Shown: positions 1 to 4,811 of the stretch, piece after piece
How positions within the stretch are numbered: the stretch's first letter is position 1
Layout: every line of letters starts with the position of its first letter
DNA from: Deferribacteres bacterium
GTDB lineage: Bacteria; Nitrospirota; Thermodesulfovibrionia; UBA6902
DNA length: 8,060 nt
NCBI GenBank assembly: GCA_013152795.1
Contig: JAADFS010000276.1
Span: forward strand, 1-8,060
Direction of reading: 5' to 3'
The notes under the pieces: model-generated
The model's database searches: none
Told to the model about the DNA's origin: nothing
The model's input: the letters and a program-made list of their open reading frames with translations, nothing else
Translations under genes and position numbers: made by a program

Positions 1-341
1 TTGCAGACGTCCTGAAGGACGAAATTCCACCCGGCCCCTTTGACCTCGTATTCGACAGGGGCTGTTTCCATGTATTTGACCTGCCGGAAGAGAGGGCGCG
101 CTTGACGGAAATCATCCGGAATCGTTTAAAACGGGATGGATACTGGTTCAGTATCATGGGCAGCACCGACGGCCCCAGACTTGACAAGGGGCCGCCGCGA
201 CTCTCGGTCCTTGATATTGCATCAGCGGTTGAATCCCGGTTTGAGATTATTTCCATTCAGTCTATCCGTCTGGAGACGAACCTTGCGGAGAGCCCCCGGG
301 GATGGGCATGCCTGATGCGCAGGCGCGAAATCAATTCATAA
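1..341 (+). CDS. Class I SAM-dependent methyltransferase, C-terminal part (5' end outside window)
   Basis: The frame is open from base 3 and ends with TAA at 339-341, giving about 112 residues. Near its left end it reads FDLVFDRGCFHVF, which resembles the motif around strand 4 of small class I SAM-dependent methyltransferases of the thiopurine/TehB-like type (FDxVxDxGxFH). After it come the expected helix (LPEERARLTEIIRNRLKRDG), a strand (YWFSIMG) and a C-terminal beta hairpin. The TTG at 102 lies inside the conserved fold and is not the start. The SAM-binding GxGxG loop would lie upstream of the window, so it cannot be checked. The substrate cannot be read from this part. No clear terminator follows; a palindromic repeat begins 44 bases downstream. 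Confidence 0.8.
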   Translation, partial: ADVLKDEIPPGPFDLVFDRGCFHVFDLPEERARLTEIIRNRLKRDGYWFSIMGSTDGPRLDKGPPRLSVLDIASAVESRFEIISIQSIRLETNLAESPRGWACLMRRREINS

Positions 342-385
342 GCTGAAAGCACAACGAAGGACGAGGTTCAAAACGACAGACACTA

Positions 386-541
386 CCTTAATGTTGCATA
401 AACGGCAGGAGAGTTCCGGGTTGCGAGTTGCGGGTTCAACTTTTTGTTCTCCGTCCGTTACGGTCACGAACAACGGACACGACCCACGGGAATTTGGCAG
501 ACCCCTCTGCCCTGATGGCGATGTTTTATGCCACTGTAAGG
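386..541 (+). repeat. Palindromic interspersed element, copy 1 (156 bp, long interior)
   Basis: The left end is CCTTAATGTTGCATAAA and the right end, TTTATGCCACTGTAAGG, is its imperfect inverted repeat (14 of 17 positions). The same two ends flank shorter interiors at 1011-1071 and 6131-6242, and in reverse orientation at 4750-4804. This copy shares the GGCAGGAGAG start of the interior. It then carries about 110 bases not seen in the others, including an inner inverted repeat (GTCCGTT, 12-base spacer, AACGGAC). An open frame across it (391-696) has no coding character and is rejected. Confidence 0.65.
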
Positions 542-573
542 TTTACTTAACCGTAAGGTTGCGGATTTGCTGG

Positions 574-602
574 TTGACAATTATTAGTATGCATGTTAGG
601 CT
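574..602 (+). promoter_or_regulatory. Candidate sigma70 promoter of the cold-shock gene
   Basis: A perfect -35 box TTGACA (574-579) is followed by a 17-base spacer and TAGGCT (597-602). That -10 box is poor, but a TG dinucleotide at 594-595 gives it an extended -10 form. Transcription would begin near 609 and leave a leader of about 124 nt before the cold-shock start codon. Long structured leaders are typical of cold-shock protein genes. Sequence match only. Confidence 0.5.
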
Positions 603-635
603 TAGAGGGAAGTTCAGAAGTTTTTGTAAGAGGCC

Positions 636-690
636 GGGCCGCAAAGACTTTAGCTTTGCGGCTCCTTTTTATTTTAAGGGCAAGGGGCCG
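636..690 (+). promoter_or_regulatory. Structured csp leader: terminator-like hairpin with competing hairpin
   Basis: Bases 636-646 pair with 654-664 (core GCCGCAAAG / CTTTGCGGC, 7-base loop). TTTTTATTTT follows at 666-675, the form of an intrinsic terminator. Bases 659-667 (CGGCTCCTT) can instead pair with 682-690 (AAGGGGCCG) over nine base pairs, one a G-U. That pairing uses up the 3' arm of the terminator stem and part of its U tract, so the two structures exclude each other. The element sits between the promoter at 574 and the ribosome binding site at 714. It may be a leader attenuator, or the terminator of a short (~65 nt) RNA. Seen in sequence; function inferred. Confidence 0.5.
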
Positions 691-732
691 TTCTGATACT
701 TTAGTTTATATGTAAGGAGGCAAGCAAAAGAT

Positions 733-933
733 ATGGTAAACGGTACAGTAAAGTGGTTTAACGAATCCAAGGGTTACGGCTTTATCTCAAAAGAAGACGG
801 CGGCGATGTTTTCGTTCATTACTCTTCCATAGCCGGCAACGGTTTCAAATCTCTTTTGGAAGGCGATTCAGTCAGTTTTGAGATTGAAGAAGGCGCAAAA
901 GGCCAGAAAGCAATCAATGTGATTAAACTGTAA
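733..933 (+). CDS. Cold-shock domain protein (CspA family), 66 aa
   Basis: This is a complete single cold-shock domain of the normal 65-70 residue length. It starts MVNGTVKWFNESKGYGFI and carries RNP1 (KGYGFI, residues 14-19) and RNP2 (VFVHYSSI, about residues 26-33), the aromatic RNA/ssDNA-binding surfaces of the OB fold. Proteins of this family are cytoplasmic RNA chaperones that melt mRNA structure during cold shock or general growth. The ATG is preceded by AAGGAGG at 714-720, a strong if slightly distant Shine-Dalgarno. The gene appears monocistronic: its own promoter and structured leader lie upstream, and a strong intrinsic terminator follows 17 bases after the stop. Whether it is cold-induced cannot be told from sequence. 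Confidence 0.97.
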   Translation: MVNGTVKWFNESKGYGFISKEDGGDVFVHYSSIAGNGFKSLLEGDSVSFEIEEGAKGQKAINVIKL

Positions 934-950
934 TCAACAGCAAACCTCAA

Positions 951-985
951 AGGCCCCTCCTGTTTTGGCAGGAGGGGCTTTTTTT
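951..985 (+). terminator. Intrinsic terminator of the cold-shock gene
   Basis: GCCCCTCCTG (953-962) pairs perfectly with CAGGAGGGGC (969-978) around a six-base loop, extended by two further pairs outward. Seven T follow at 979-985. It lies directly after the csp stop codon. Confidence 0.93.
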
Positions 986-1010
986 AACCACACGGGCACT
1001 TCACGGTAAA

Positions 1011-1071
1011 CCTTAATGTTGCATAAACAGGCAGGAGAGCCTGCCAGCGGTATTTTTATGCCACTGTAAGG
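1011..1071 (+). repeat. Palindromic interspersed element, copy 2 (61 bp, minimal form)
   Basis: CCTTAATGTTGCATAAA at the left and TTTATGCCACTGTAAGG at the right form imperfect terminal inverted repeats. The interior is a perfect hairpin, GGCAGG-AGAG-CCTGCC. This is the shortest and cleanest copy and defines the element. It sits between the convergent csp and transketolase genes, where its hairpin could limit read-through, although no long U tract follows on either strand. Confidence 0.75.
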
Positions 1072-1093
1072 TGAAGGCAGAGAACAAAAAGGG

Positions 1094-1119
1094 CTAATGT
1101 TGCTTAAACGCGGCCGAGA
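1094..1119 (+). repeat. Left-arm fragment of the palindromic element at the transketolase 3' end
   Basis: CTAATGTTGCTTAAAC followed by a G/C-rich stretch and GAGAG matches the left arm of copy 2 at about 20 of 27 positions. It has no right arm. Read on the minus strand, it encodes the last residues (AFKQH) and TAG stop of the transketolase. The match is partial, so chance similarity is possible. Confidence 0.35.
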
Positions 1120-2671
1120 GTCTCTTGACCGCGGAGATGATAGCACCCTTTGATATTTCCTCGTAATCAAGGAGCTCGGCAGGCTTGCCGCTCCTGGGCA
1201 TCTTTCTCACTGCCAGTGAATACACAGGCACCGGCTTTTCCGAGATCGCGGCCCTTACGGCCTCGCCGATGCCCCCTTCGCTGAAATGGTCTTCAGCGGT
1301 AATAAACGCCCCTGTCTCCCTGGCAGCCGTTTCAAGGGTGGGGCGGTCGAGGGGTTTTATGCTGTAAAGATCAATAACACGTATGAAGATATCCTCTTTC
1401 CTTAATTCCTCGTATGCCTGAAGCGCCTCATGCAGGGTGATGCCGGCGGCAATAACTGTGACCCTGTCTTTATCGCTCTTTCTCAGGACCTTGCTGCCGC
1501 CGATTGTGAATTTTTCGTCCCTGTTGTAGATGACAGGCGTTGCCTTGCGCGTGGTTCTTATATACGCAATGCCTTTATGGCCCGCCATTGCTTCAACCAG
1601 CCTTTCGGTCGATACCGCGTCGGAGGGATACAATACCACGCTGTCGAGGATCGCCCTGAACATGGAAATGTCCTCAAGGCCCATCTGCGAGGCGCCGTCT
1701 TCACCTATTGATACACCGGCATGCGAGCCGCAGAACTTGATGTCAGCCTCGGAATACCGGCTCATCCTTATCTGGTCGCATGCGCGGGTCATGAATGCAG
1801 CGAAGGTGGAGACAAAGGGTATCCTGCCCCTTGATGCAAGGCCGAGGGCCACGCCGGCCATGTTCTGCTCCGCGATATACATCTCGAAAAAACGCTCCGG
1901 ATATGCCTCCCGGAATATCTCTGAATAGGTTGAATTGCTTACCTCTGCATCCAGCACCACCATGTCGGGGAAGGCCGGAAAAATGCGCTTCAGGGCGTTT
2001 CCGTATGCCTTTCTCGTGGCAACGGGCCTGCCCGGTTCATAATCAATGTCTTCCATATCCTGCTGCGGCTTTTTCCCGGGCTCAAGGTCTTCCGGCAGCG
2101 GTATCTCCCCGCGCACGGATTTATCAACCTCCCCGAGTTCGTCAAGGGCGCGCGGCAGGTCCTCCGGGCTGATGGTCTTGCCGTGCCAGCCGTCTTTATC
2201 TTCCAGGAATGAGACCCCCCTGCCTTTTACGGTCTTTGCGATGATCATAACGGGCCTGTCCACGGCGGCCAGGGCCTTTTCATAGGCGGAGAGGATCTCC
2301 CTGAGGGAATGCCCGTTGATTACGATGGTCTCCCACCCGAAGGAGGATATGCGTTCTTCATAAAGCGCCAGGTTATGCCCGTACATTGTCTCTCCGCGCT
2401 GGCCGAGGCGGTTTACATCAAGGATACCGACAAGGTTGCCGAGCCTGTAATGAGAGGCTATCTGCATGGCCTCCCACTGCGAGCCTTCGGCCATTTCACT
2501 GTCTCCCAGGAGCACATATGTCCTGTAGGGTAATTTGTCGACATATGCAGCGTTCAGTGCGATGCCGACGCCGATGGAGAGCCCCTGTCCGAGGGAGCCG
2601 GTTGCCGCTTCAACAAGGTTGAACGCCCTCGTGGGATGGCCTTCAAGGCGGCTGCCGAACTTCCTCAGGCC
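1094..2671 (-). CDS. tkt: Transketolase, C-terminal ~525 residues (separated from its N-terminus by a frameshift)
   Basis: This is the main part of a thiamine-diphosphate transketolase, which moves two-carbon ketol units between sugar phosphates in the non-oxidative pentose phosphate pathway. The frame opens GLRKFGSRLEGHPTR and continues with GSLGQGLSIGVG. Next come the ThDP/metal motif (LLGDSEMAEGSQWEA ... DVNRLGQRG) and the pyrimidine-binding domain. The catalytic glutamate lies in MYIAEQNMAG, and GSHAGVSIGEDGASQ and a transketolase C-terminal domain follow. The first start-like codon in this frame is GTG at 2515, but conserved sequence continues to 2671, where a TGA at 2672-2674 blocks it. 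The missing N-terminus lies in the neighbouring frame (2643-2945). Joined, they give about 616 aa, the size of the shorter bacterial transketolases. The last codons fall in a repeat-like stretch. Confidence 0.93.
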   Translation of the reverse strand, partial: GLRKFGSRLEGHPTRAFNLVEAATGSLGQGLSIGVGIALNAAYVDKLPYRTYVLLGDSEMAEGSQWEAMQIASHYRLGNLVGILDVNRLGQRGETMYGHNLALYEERISSFGWETIVINGHSLREILSAYEKALAAVDRPVMIIAKTVKGRGVSFLEDKDGWHGKTISPEDLPRALDELGEVDKSVRGEIPLPEDLEPGKKPQQDMEDIDYEPGRPVATRKAYGNALKRIFPAFPDMVVLDAEVSNSTYSEIFREAYPERFFEMYIAEQNMAGVALGLASRGRIPFVSTFAAFMTRACDQIRMSRYSEADIKFCGSHAGVSIGEDGASQMGLEDISMFRAILDSVVLYPSDAVSTERLVEAMAGHKGIAYIRTTRKATPVIYNRDEKFTIGGSKVLRKSDKDRVTVIAAGITLHEALQAYEELRKEDIFIRVIDLYSIKPLDRPTLETAARETGAFITAEDHFSEGGIGEAVRAAISEKPVPVYSLAVRKMPRSGKPAELLDYEEISKGAIISAVKRLSAAFKQH

Positions 2672-2945
2672 TCATCAGCTCTTCCTCGGTCAAGACCCCG
2701 GCCGCGGCCCACTGTGCATAAAAAAGCGGTGCGGCATGGCCCTTGGAGAAGATCAGCCGGTCATTGTTGGGATGTGCGGGCCGGTTTATGTCGAACCTGA
2801 ATGCTCCGCCGAACAGGAGGCACGTCATCAGATCGGTTGCCGACAGTGAAGAAGTCGGATGGCCGGAACCGGCGTTTGTGGTTGATACAAGAATATAGTA
2901 ACGGATCAGTCTTGCAATTTTTTCCAGTTTTCCTTCGGTATCCAC
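2643..2945 (-). CDS. tkt: Transketolase, N-terminal ~91 residues (frameshifted from the rest)
   Basis: Translation from GTG at 2945 gives a typical transketolase N-terminus. It has STTNAGSGHPTSSLSATDL, with the conserved GSGHP histidine at residue 29, and LIFSKGHAAPLFYA, with the SKGH histidine at residue 70. The homology runs to about ELM (2673). The frame then gives a non-homologous tail (RPEEVRQPP) and stops at 2643. The homologous continuation GLRKFGSRLEGHP lies one base on, so skipping a single base near 2672 restores the gene. The GTG start is preceded by GGGAGG and AAGGAAGG purine runs; there is no in-frame ATG nearby, so the exact start is uncertain. The gene follows the TPR gene on the same strand with a weak hairpin between them. 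Confidence 0.88.
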   Translation of the reverse strand: MDTEGKLEKIARLIRYYILVSTTNAGSGHPTSSLSATDLMTCLLFGGAFRFDINRPAHPNNDRLIFSKGHAAPLFYAQWAAAGVLTEEELMRPEEVRQPP

Positions 2946-2965
2946 ACGCCTCCCTTCGTTACCTT

Positions 2966-3008
2966 CCTTAACAGTGGCAAAAAATATCGCCTGCGGGCAA
3001 GGCAGGCT
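2966..3008 (-). repeat. Degenerate right arm of the palindromic element (reverse orientation)
   Basis: On the plus strand this reads CCTTAACAGTGGCAAAAAATATCG, which matches the reverse complement of the element's right end (CCTTACAGTGGCATAAAAATACCG) with two one-base indels and one mismatch. A GCCTGC...GCAGGC stem and a second GGCAGGCTGCC follow. The opposite arm is not recognisable before 3083, so this is a partial or decayed copy. Confidence 0.4.
2979..3007 (-). terminator. Weak intrinsic terminator candidate between the TPR and transketolase genes
   Basis: On the minus strand GCCTGC (3007-3002) pairs with GCAGGC (2994-2989) around a seven-base loop and is followed by GATATTTTTT. The stem is only six pairs. 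It lies after the TPR gene and before the transketolase start, and coincides with the degenerate repeat arm, so the repeat may double as a terminator. Confidence 0.35.
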
Positions 3009-3045
3009 GCCGGAAAAGCCTTATCTGCGATTCCTCTCACCCCCA

Positions 3046-3066
3046 CACCCTGCACCCTGCACCCTG
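3046..3066. repeat. Tandem 7-bp repeat, CACCCTG x3
   Basis: Three perfect copies of CACCCTG follow one another between the TPR and transketolase genes. Related sequence (CTGCACCCTCTGAAC) occurs inside repeat copy 3 at 6202-6216, compared with CTGCACCCTGAAC here, so this may be debris of the same element family. Confidence 0.7.
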
Positions 3067-3083
3067 AACTGTTACACGATATC

Positions 3084-3293
3084 CTAATGGTATTCGTCTC
3101 CTTCGTCAAGCCATTTTTTCAGGGTCTTTATCTCATCACTCGTCAGCGACATGGAGGGCGGTATATCCCCACCTGTCATAAATGCCAGTGCCTTGTCAAA
3201 CTGGGTTCTGAACATACCGTAATGGTCTGCAAAGCTCTGCATCGATATCTCGGAGAATGTCATGGCCGTCTTCGGTTTCGTGACGCCTCGTAT
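3084..3293 (-). pseudogene. C-terminal continuation of the TPR protein in the -1 frame
   Basis: This frame is open from 3293 to TAG at 3084 and reads KTAMTFSEISMQSFADHYG, then MFRTQFDKALAFMTGGDIPP and a charged end (KTLKKWLDEGDEYH). It looks like the missing second half of the fourth TPR helix pair plus a C-terminal cap. If one base is restored near 3270-3280, the alanine of KTAM falls exactly at TPR position 27, counting from Gly8 and Ala20 in the upstream frame. Joined, the protein would be about 190 aa. Alternatively it is a separate 59-aa ORF starting at ATG 3263, which overlaps the TPR stop as ATGA; but it lacks a Shine-Dalgarno and the TPR spacing favours a frameshift. Confidence 0.6.
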
Positions 3294-3655
3294 TCATTGC
3301 CTGTCTGCGCATATGCCGTGCCCCTGGCAAAAAACGCAGCCCCGTGGTCCGGTTTCAGCTCTATGGTTTTGTCAAAATCAGCGATGGCGCTCTTGAAATC
3401 CTCCTTTCTCATATATGCGGTGCCGCGGTAGAAATAGGCGCGGAAATTGCGGTCGTTCATGCCTATCACTGTGCTGAAGTCTTCTATGGCCCTGTCTGTA
3501 TCTTCTATCTTGAGGTAGGCGACACCGCGGCTGAGAAATGCGATCTCGGTTCTCTCCCCCGCCTCTATGGACTTGCCGAAGGCCTCGATACTTTCCTTAT
3601 GCCTGCCCTCAACAAAGAAACGCTGTGCATTCCGGAACAGTTCTTTGGCATCCAT
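3260..3655 (-). CDS. Tetratricopeptide repeat protein (3' end frameshifted)
   Basis: This protein is built of consecutive 34-residue TPR units: about residues 2-34 (ELFRNAQRFFVEGRHKESIE), 36-68, 70-102 (AYFYRGTAYMRKEDFKSAIA) and the first helix of a fourth (AAFFARGTAYAQTGNEYEAS). TPRs are helical protein-binding scaffolds, and no partner can be named. There is no signal peptide or membrane segment, so it should be cytoplasmic. The start is well supported: ATG at 3655 follows AGGAGGT with five bases spacing. The last residues (RNRRRP) look out of frame, and homologous-looking sequence continues in the neighbouring frame to 3084. It heads the leftward transcript that reaches the transketolase. 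Its upstream region carries an FNR-like palindrome and promoters. Confidence 0.88.
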   Translation of the reverse strand: MDAKELFRNAQRFFVEGRHKESIEAFGKSIEAGERTEIAFLSRGVAYLKIEDTDRAIEDFSTVIGMNDRNFRAYFYRGTAYMRKEDFKSAIADFDKTIELKPDHGAAFFARGTAYAQTGNEYEASRNRRRP

Positions 3656-3685
3656 TGTTACCTCCTATTCAGGCGTGTAAACCGG

Positions 3686-3702
3686 CGGCGCATCTTGCGC
3701 CG
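3686..3702 (-). promoter_or_regulatory. Hairpin in the TPR-gene leader
   Basis: CGGCGCA and TGCGCCG are perfect inverted repeats around a three-base loop, 31 bases before the TPR start codon and inside its expected leader. On the plus strand TTTT follows at 3703-3706, so it might instead act as a weak rightward terminator, but no plus-strand gene ends just before it. Confidence 0.4.
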
Positions 3703-3720
3703 TTTTAACGGCTCTCCAAC

Positions 3721-3749
3721 ATGCTAAAACTTCCGCAAAAATTTTTCAA
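3721..3749 (-). promoter_or_regulatory. Candidate proximal promoter of the TPR gene
   Basis: On the minus strand TTGAAA (3749-3744) and TAGCAT (3726-3721) are separated by 17 bases, giving 5/6 and 4/6 matches to the sigma70 boxes. The start would fall near 3714, about 60 nt before the TPR start codon. Confidence 0.4.
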
Positions 3750-3802
3750 TTGTTTTTGGATAGGGTTTTTTTGTAGTATATATATTCATCTACAATAATT
3801 AC

Positions 3803-3845
3803 ATCATATTGCTGCATATGAAAAGCAGGTATGATTTAAATCATA
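3803..3845 (-). promoter_or_regulatory. FNR/CRP-like operator with correctly spaced leftward -10 box
   Basis: TATGATTTAAATCATA (3830-3845) is a perfect 16-bp palindrome whose core TGAT-N4-ATCA matches the FNR-type site TTGAT-N4-ATCAA at eight of ten positions. On the minus strand TATGAT (3808-3803) is a 5/6 match to a -10 box. Its centre lies 32 bases from the palindrome centre, so the palindrome would be at about -41.5 to a start near 3796. That is the class II activator position of FNR. This suggests redox or oxygen control of the TPR (and perhaps transketolase) transcript. The region is AT-rich, so chance cannot be excluded. Confidence 0.45.
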
Positions 3846-3849
3846 TCCG

Positions 3850-3879
3850 TTGTAATCGCTCAACTTCTCTCTGGATAAA
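3850..3879 (+). promoter_or_regulatory. Weak rightward promoter candidate
   Basis: TTGTAA (3850-3855) and GATAAA (3874-3879) are separated by 18 bases, giving two 4/6 matches. The promoter would start near 3886, just ahead of the small cysteine-rich ORF and the PilZ gene. The FNR-like palindrome lies just upstream (centred near -48). Confidence 0.3.
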
Positions 3880-3902
3880 CCGGGCTGGTGCAATAATAAA
3901 CC

Positions 3903-4049
3903 GTGGCAAAGAAGAAATATACCGGCAGGCGGGAAAGGCCTTCTCCAGAAAAACAGGGCCCGGGTATATGTGTAAACAGGGACTGCAAGCTGAGAAAACA
4001 GAAAAGCTGCAAAGGATTTGAGGCCTGCCCGGGTTTCCAGGGCAAATAA
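3903..4049 (+). CDS. Small four-cysteine basic protein, 48 aa (putative)
   Basis: Reading from GTG at 3903 gives a 48-residue protein starting VAKKKYTGRRE and ending in TAA at 4047-4049. It has four cysteines, C23, C28, C36 and C42, in a CX4C-X7-CX5C pattern (CVNRDCKLRKQKSC, then KGFEACPGF), and 15 Lys/Arg. Such spacing suggests a small metal-binding (zinc- or iron-type) or nucleic-acid-binding knuckle; I do not recognise a named family. An in-frame TAA at 3897 fixes GTG as the only plausible start, though the Shine-Dalgarno (GGTG, distant) is weak. It ends 24 bases before the PilZ gene on the same strand, so co-transcription is likely. The overlapping 70-residue frame 3809-4021 looks less protein-like. 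Confidence 0.55.
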   Translation: MAKKKYTGRRERPSPEKQGPGICVNRDCKLRKQKSCKGFEACPGFQGK

Positions 4050-4073
4050 TAAAAAAACAAACATACCGGAGCT

Positions 4074-4748
4074 ATGCTTAAGAACAGAAGGAAATGCGTG
4101 AGATTTGAAGTTCCCATTAATGTAAAGTTCCGGCCTACTTACGGGGCCACGGACTATGCAATGGGTGTAACAAGGGATTTATGCAGCGAGGGGTTCAGGG
4201 TCGAGGCGCATGATTTCAGATTTATCGTGTATGAGCACCTGGAGCTGATCGTTGAGCTTCAGGCAGGCAGGAAACCTGTTTCCGTGTTCGGTGATGTGGT
4301 GTGGAAGAGGCAGGCGGGCAGGAGATGCCTCGCGGGAATCGAGCTCAAGATGAAGGACAGGGACATGCAGAAACAGGCCCTGGAGAAGATATTCTCCTTC
4401 GCGCATATCCCCTATACCGACTCTTCGGGCCTGCCCAACAAGCTGGGATTCATAAAGGAATACTACAACAACGGATACAGGTGCAGGGTTACATTCAGGC
4501 TCCTGAAGGAGACGGCCGGTGATGCGCGGAACGTCAGTCTCATAGGTGATTTTAACAATTGGGACCCTTCGGAGACGCATATGGTGCGGATGGACAACGG
4601 CGATTTTATAATCACAATGGACCTGGACAGCAACAGGGAGTACAGGTTCAGCTATCTTATCGACGGCACGCGCCGGGAGAACGACTGGTATGCCGACAAG
4701 TATGCAAGAAACCGCTTCGGGTACAAGATATCCGTTGTGGTCGTGTGA
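4074..4748 (+). CDS. PilZ domain protein fused to a CBM48/AMPK-type glycogen-binding domain, 224 aa
   Basis: The N-terminal half (about residues 4-110) is a PilZ-type beta barrel. The RxxxR motif (RKCVR, residues 6-10) lies near the start, and the second signature is at 35-40 (DLCSEG), where the usual DxSxxG serine is a cysteine. PilZ domains bind cyclic di-GMP; the substitution may weaken or simply vary binding. Residues about 136-224 form an E-set domain of the CBM48/AMPK-beta/isoamylase N-terminal type. It has VSLIGDFNNWDP (154-165), YRFSYLIDG (190-198) and a DWYADKYARNRFG end, the features that contact alpha-glucans in that family. There is no signal peptide, so the protein is cytoplasmic. 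Inference: it could link c-di-GMP signalling to glycogen or another glucan. GGAG lies only two bases from the ATG, so initiation signals are unusual. A palindromic repeat starts two bases after the stop codon. Confidence 0.85.
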   Translation: MLKNRRKCVRFEVPINVKFRPTYGATDYAMGVTRDLCSEGFRVEAHDFRFIVYEHLELIVELQAGRKPVSVFGDVVWKRQAGRRCLAGIELKMKDRDMQKQALEKIFSFAHIPYTDSSGLPNKLGFIKEYYNNGYRCRVTFRLLKETAGDARNVSLIGDFNNWDPSETHMVRMDNGDFIITMDLDSNREYRFSYLIDGTRRENDWYADKYARNRFGYKISVVVV

Positions 4749-4749
4749 A

Positions 4750-4804
4750 CCTTACACCGGCATAAAAACGTCGCCGGCAGGCTCTCATGCCGGTTCATGC
4801 AACA
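4750..4804 (-). repeat. Palindromic interspersed element, copy 4 (reverse orientation)
   Basis: CCTTACACCGGCATAAAA at the left is the reversed right arm of the element, and TTCATGCAACA at the right is the reversed left arm. Between them the conserved GGCAGGCTCTC block is present. The stem is now CCGGCA/TGCCGG rather than GGCAGG/CCTGCC, so the bases differ but a hairpin is kept. It fills the gap between the convergent PilZ and HAD genes almost exactly, starting two bases after the PilZ stop. Confidence 0.65.
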
Positions 4805-4811
4805 GCAGGTA

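Noticed and set aside
391..696. 101-residue open frame on the plus strand
   Set aside because: It spans repeat copy 1, the csp promoter and the leader hairpin; the product is low-complexity in character and the region is explained by non-coding elements.
386..1071. CRISPR-like array from recurring repeat sequences
   Set aside because: Copies are far apart, differ in length and orientation, and have no regular spacers.
2643..2660. Programmed +1 frameshift at the CCU-UGA stop in the transketolase N-terminal frame
   Set aside because: The conserved FGSRL sequence is encoded in the other frame before this stop, so shifting at the stop would lose it; an upstream indel fits better.
1185..2849. 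Several plus-strand open frames of 60-132 residues
   Set aside because: They are antisense shadows of the transketolase, which has unmistakable motifs on the minus strand.
2906..3109. 67-residue minus-strand frame upstream of the transketolase
   Set aside because: It runs through the degenerate repeat and CACCCTG tandem repeat and overlaps the transketolase start in another frame; no recognisable protein.
3809..4021. 70-residue plus-strand open frame
   Set aside because: It begins in the regulatory region over the FNR-like palindrome and overlaps the more protein-like four-cysteine ORF in another frame; no ribosome binding site.
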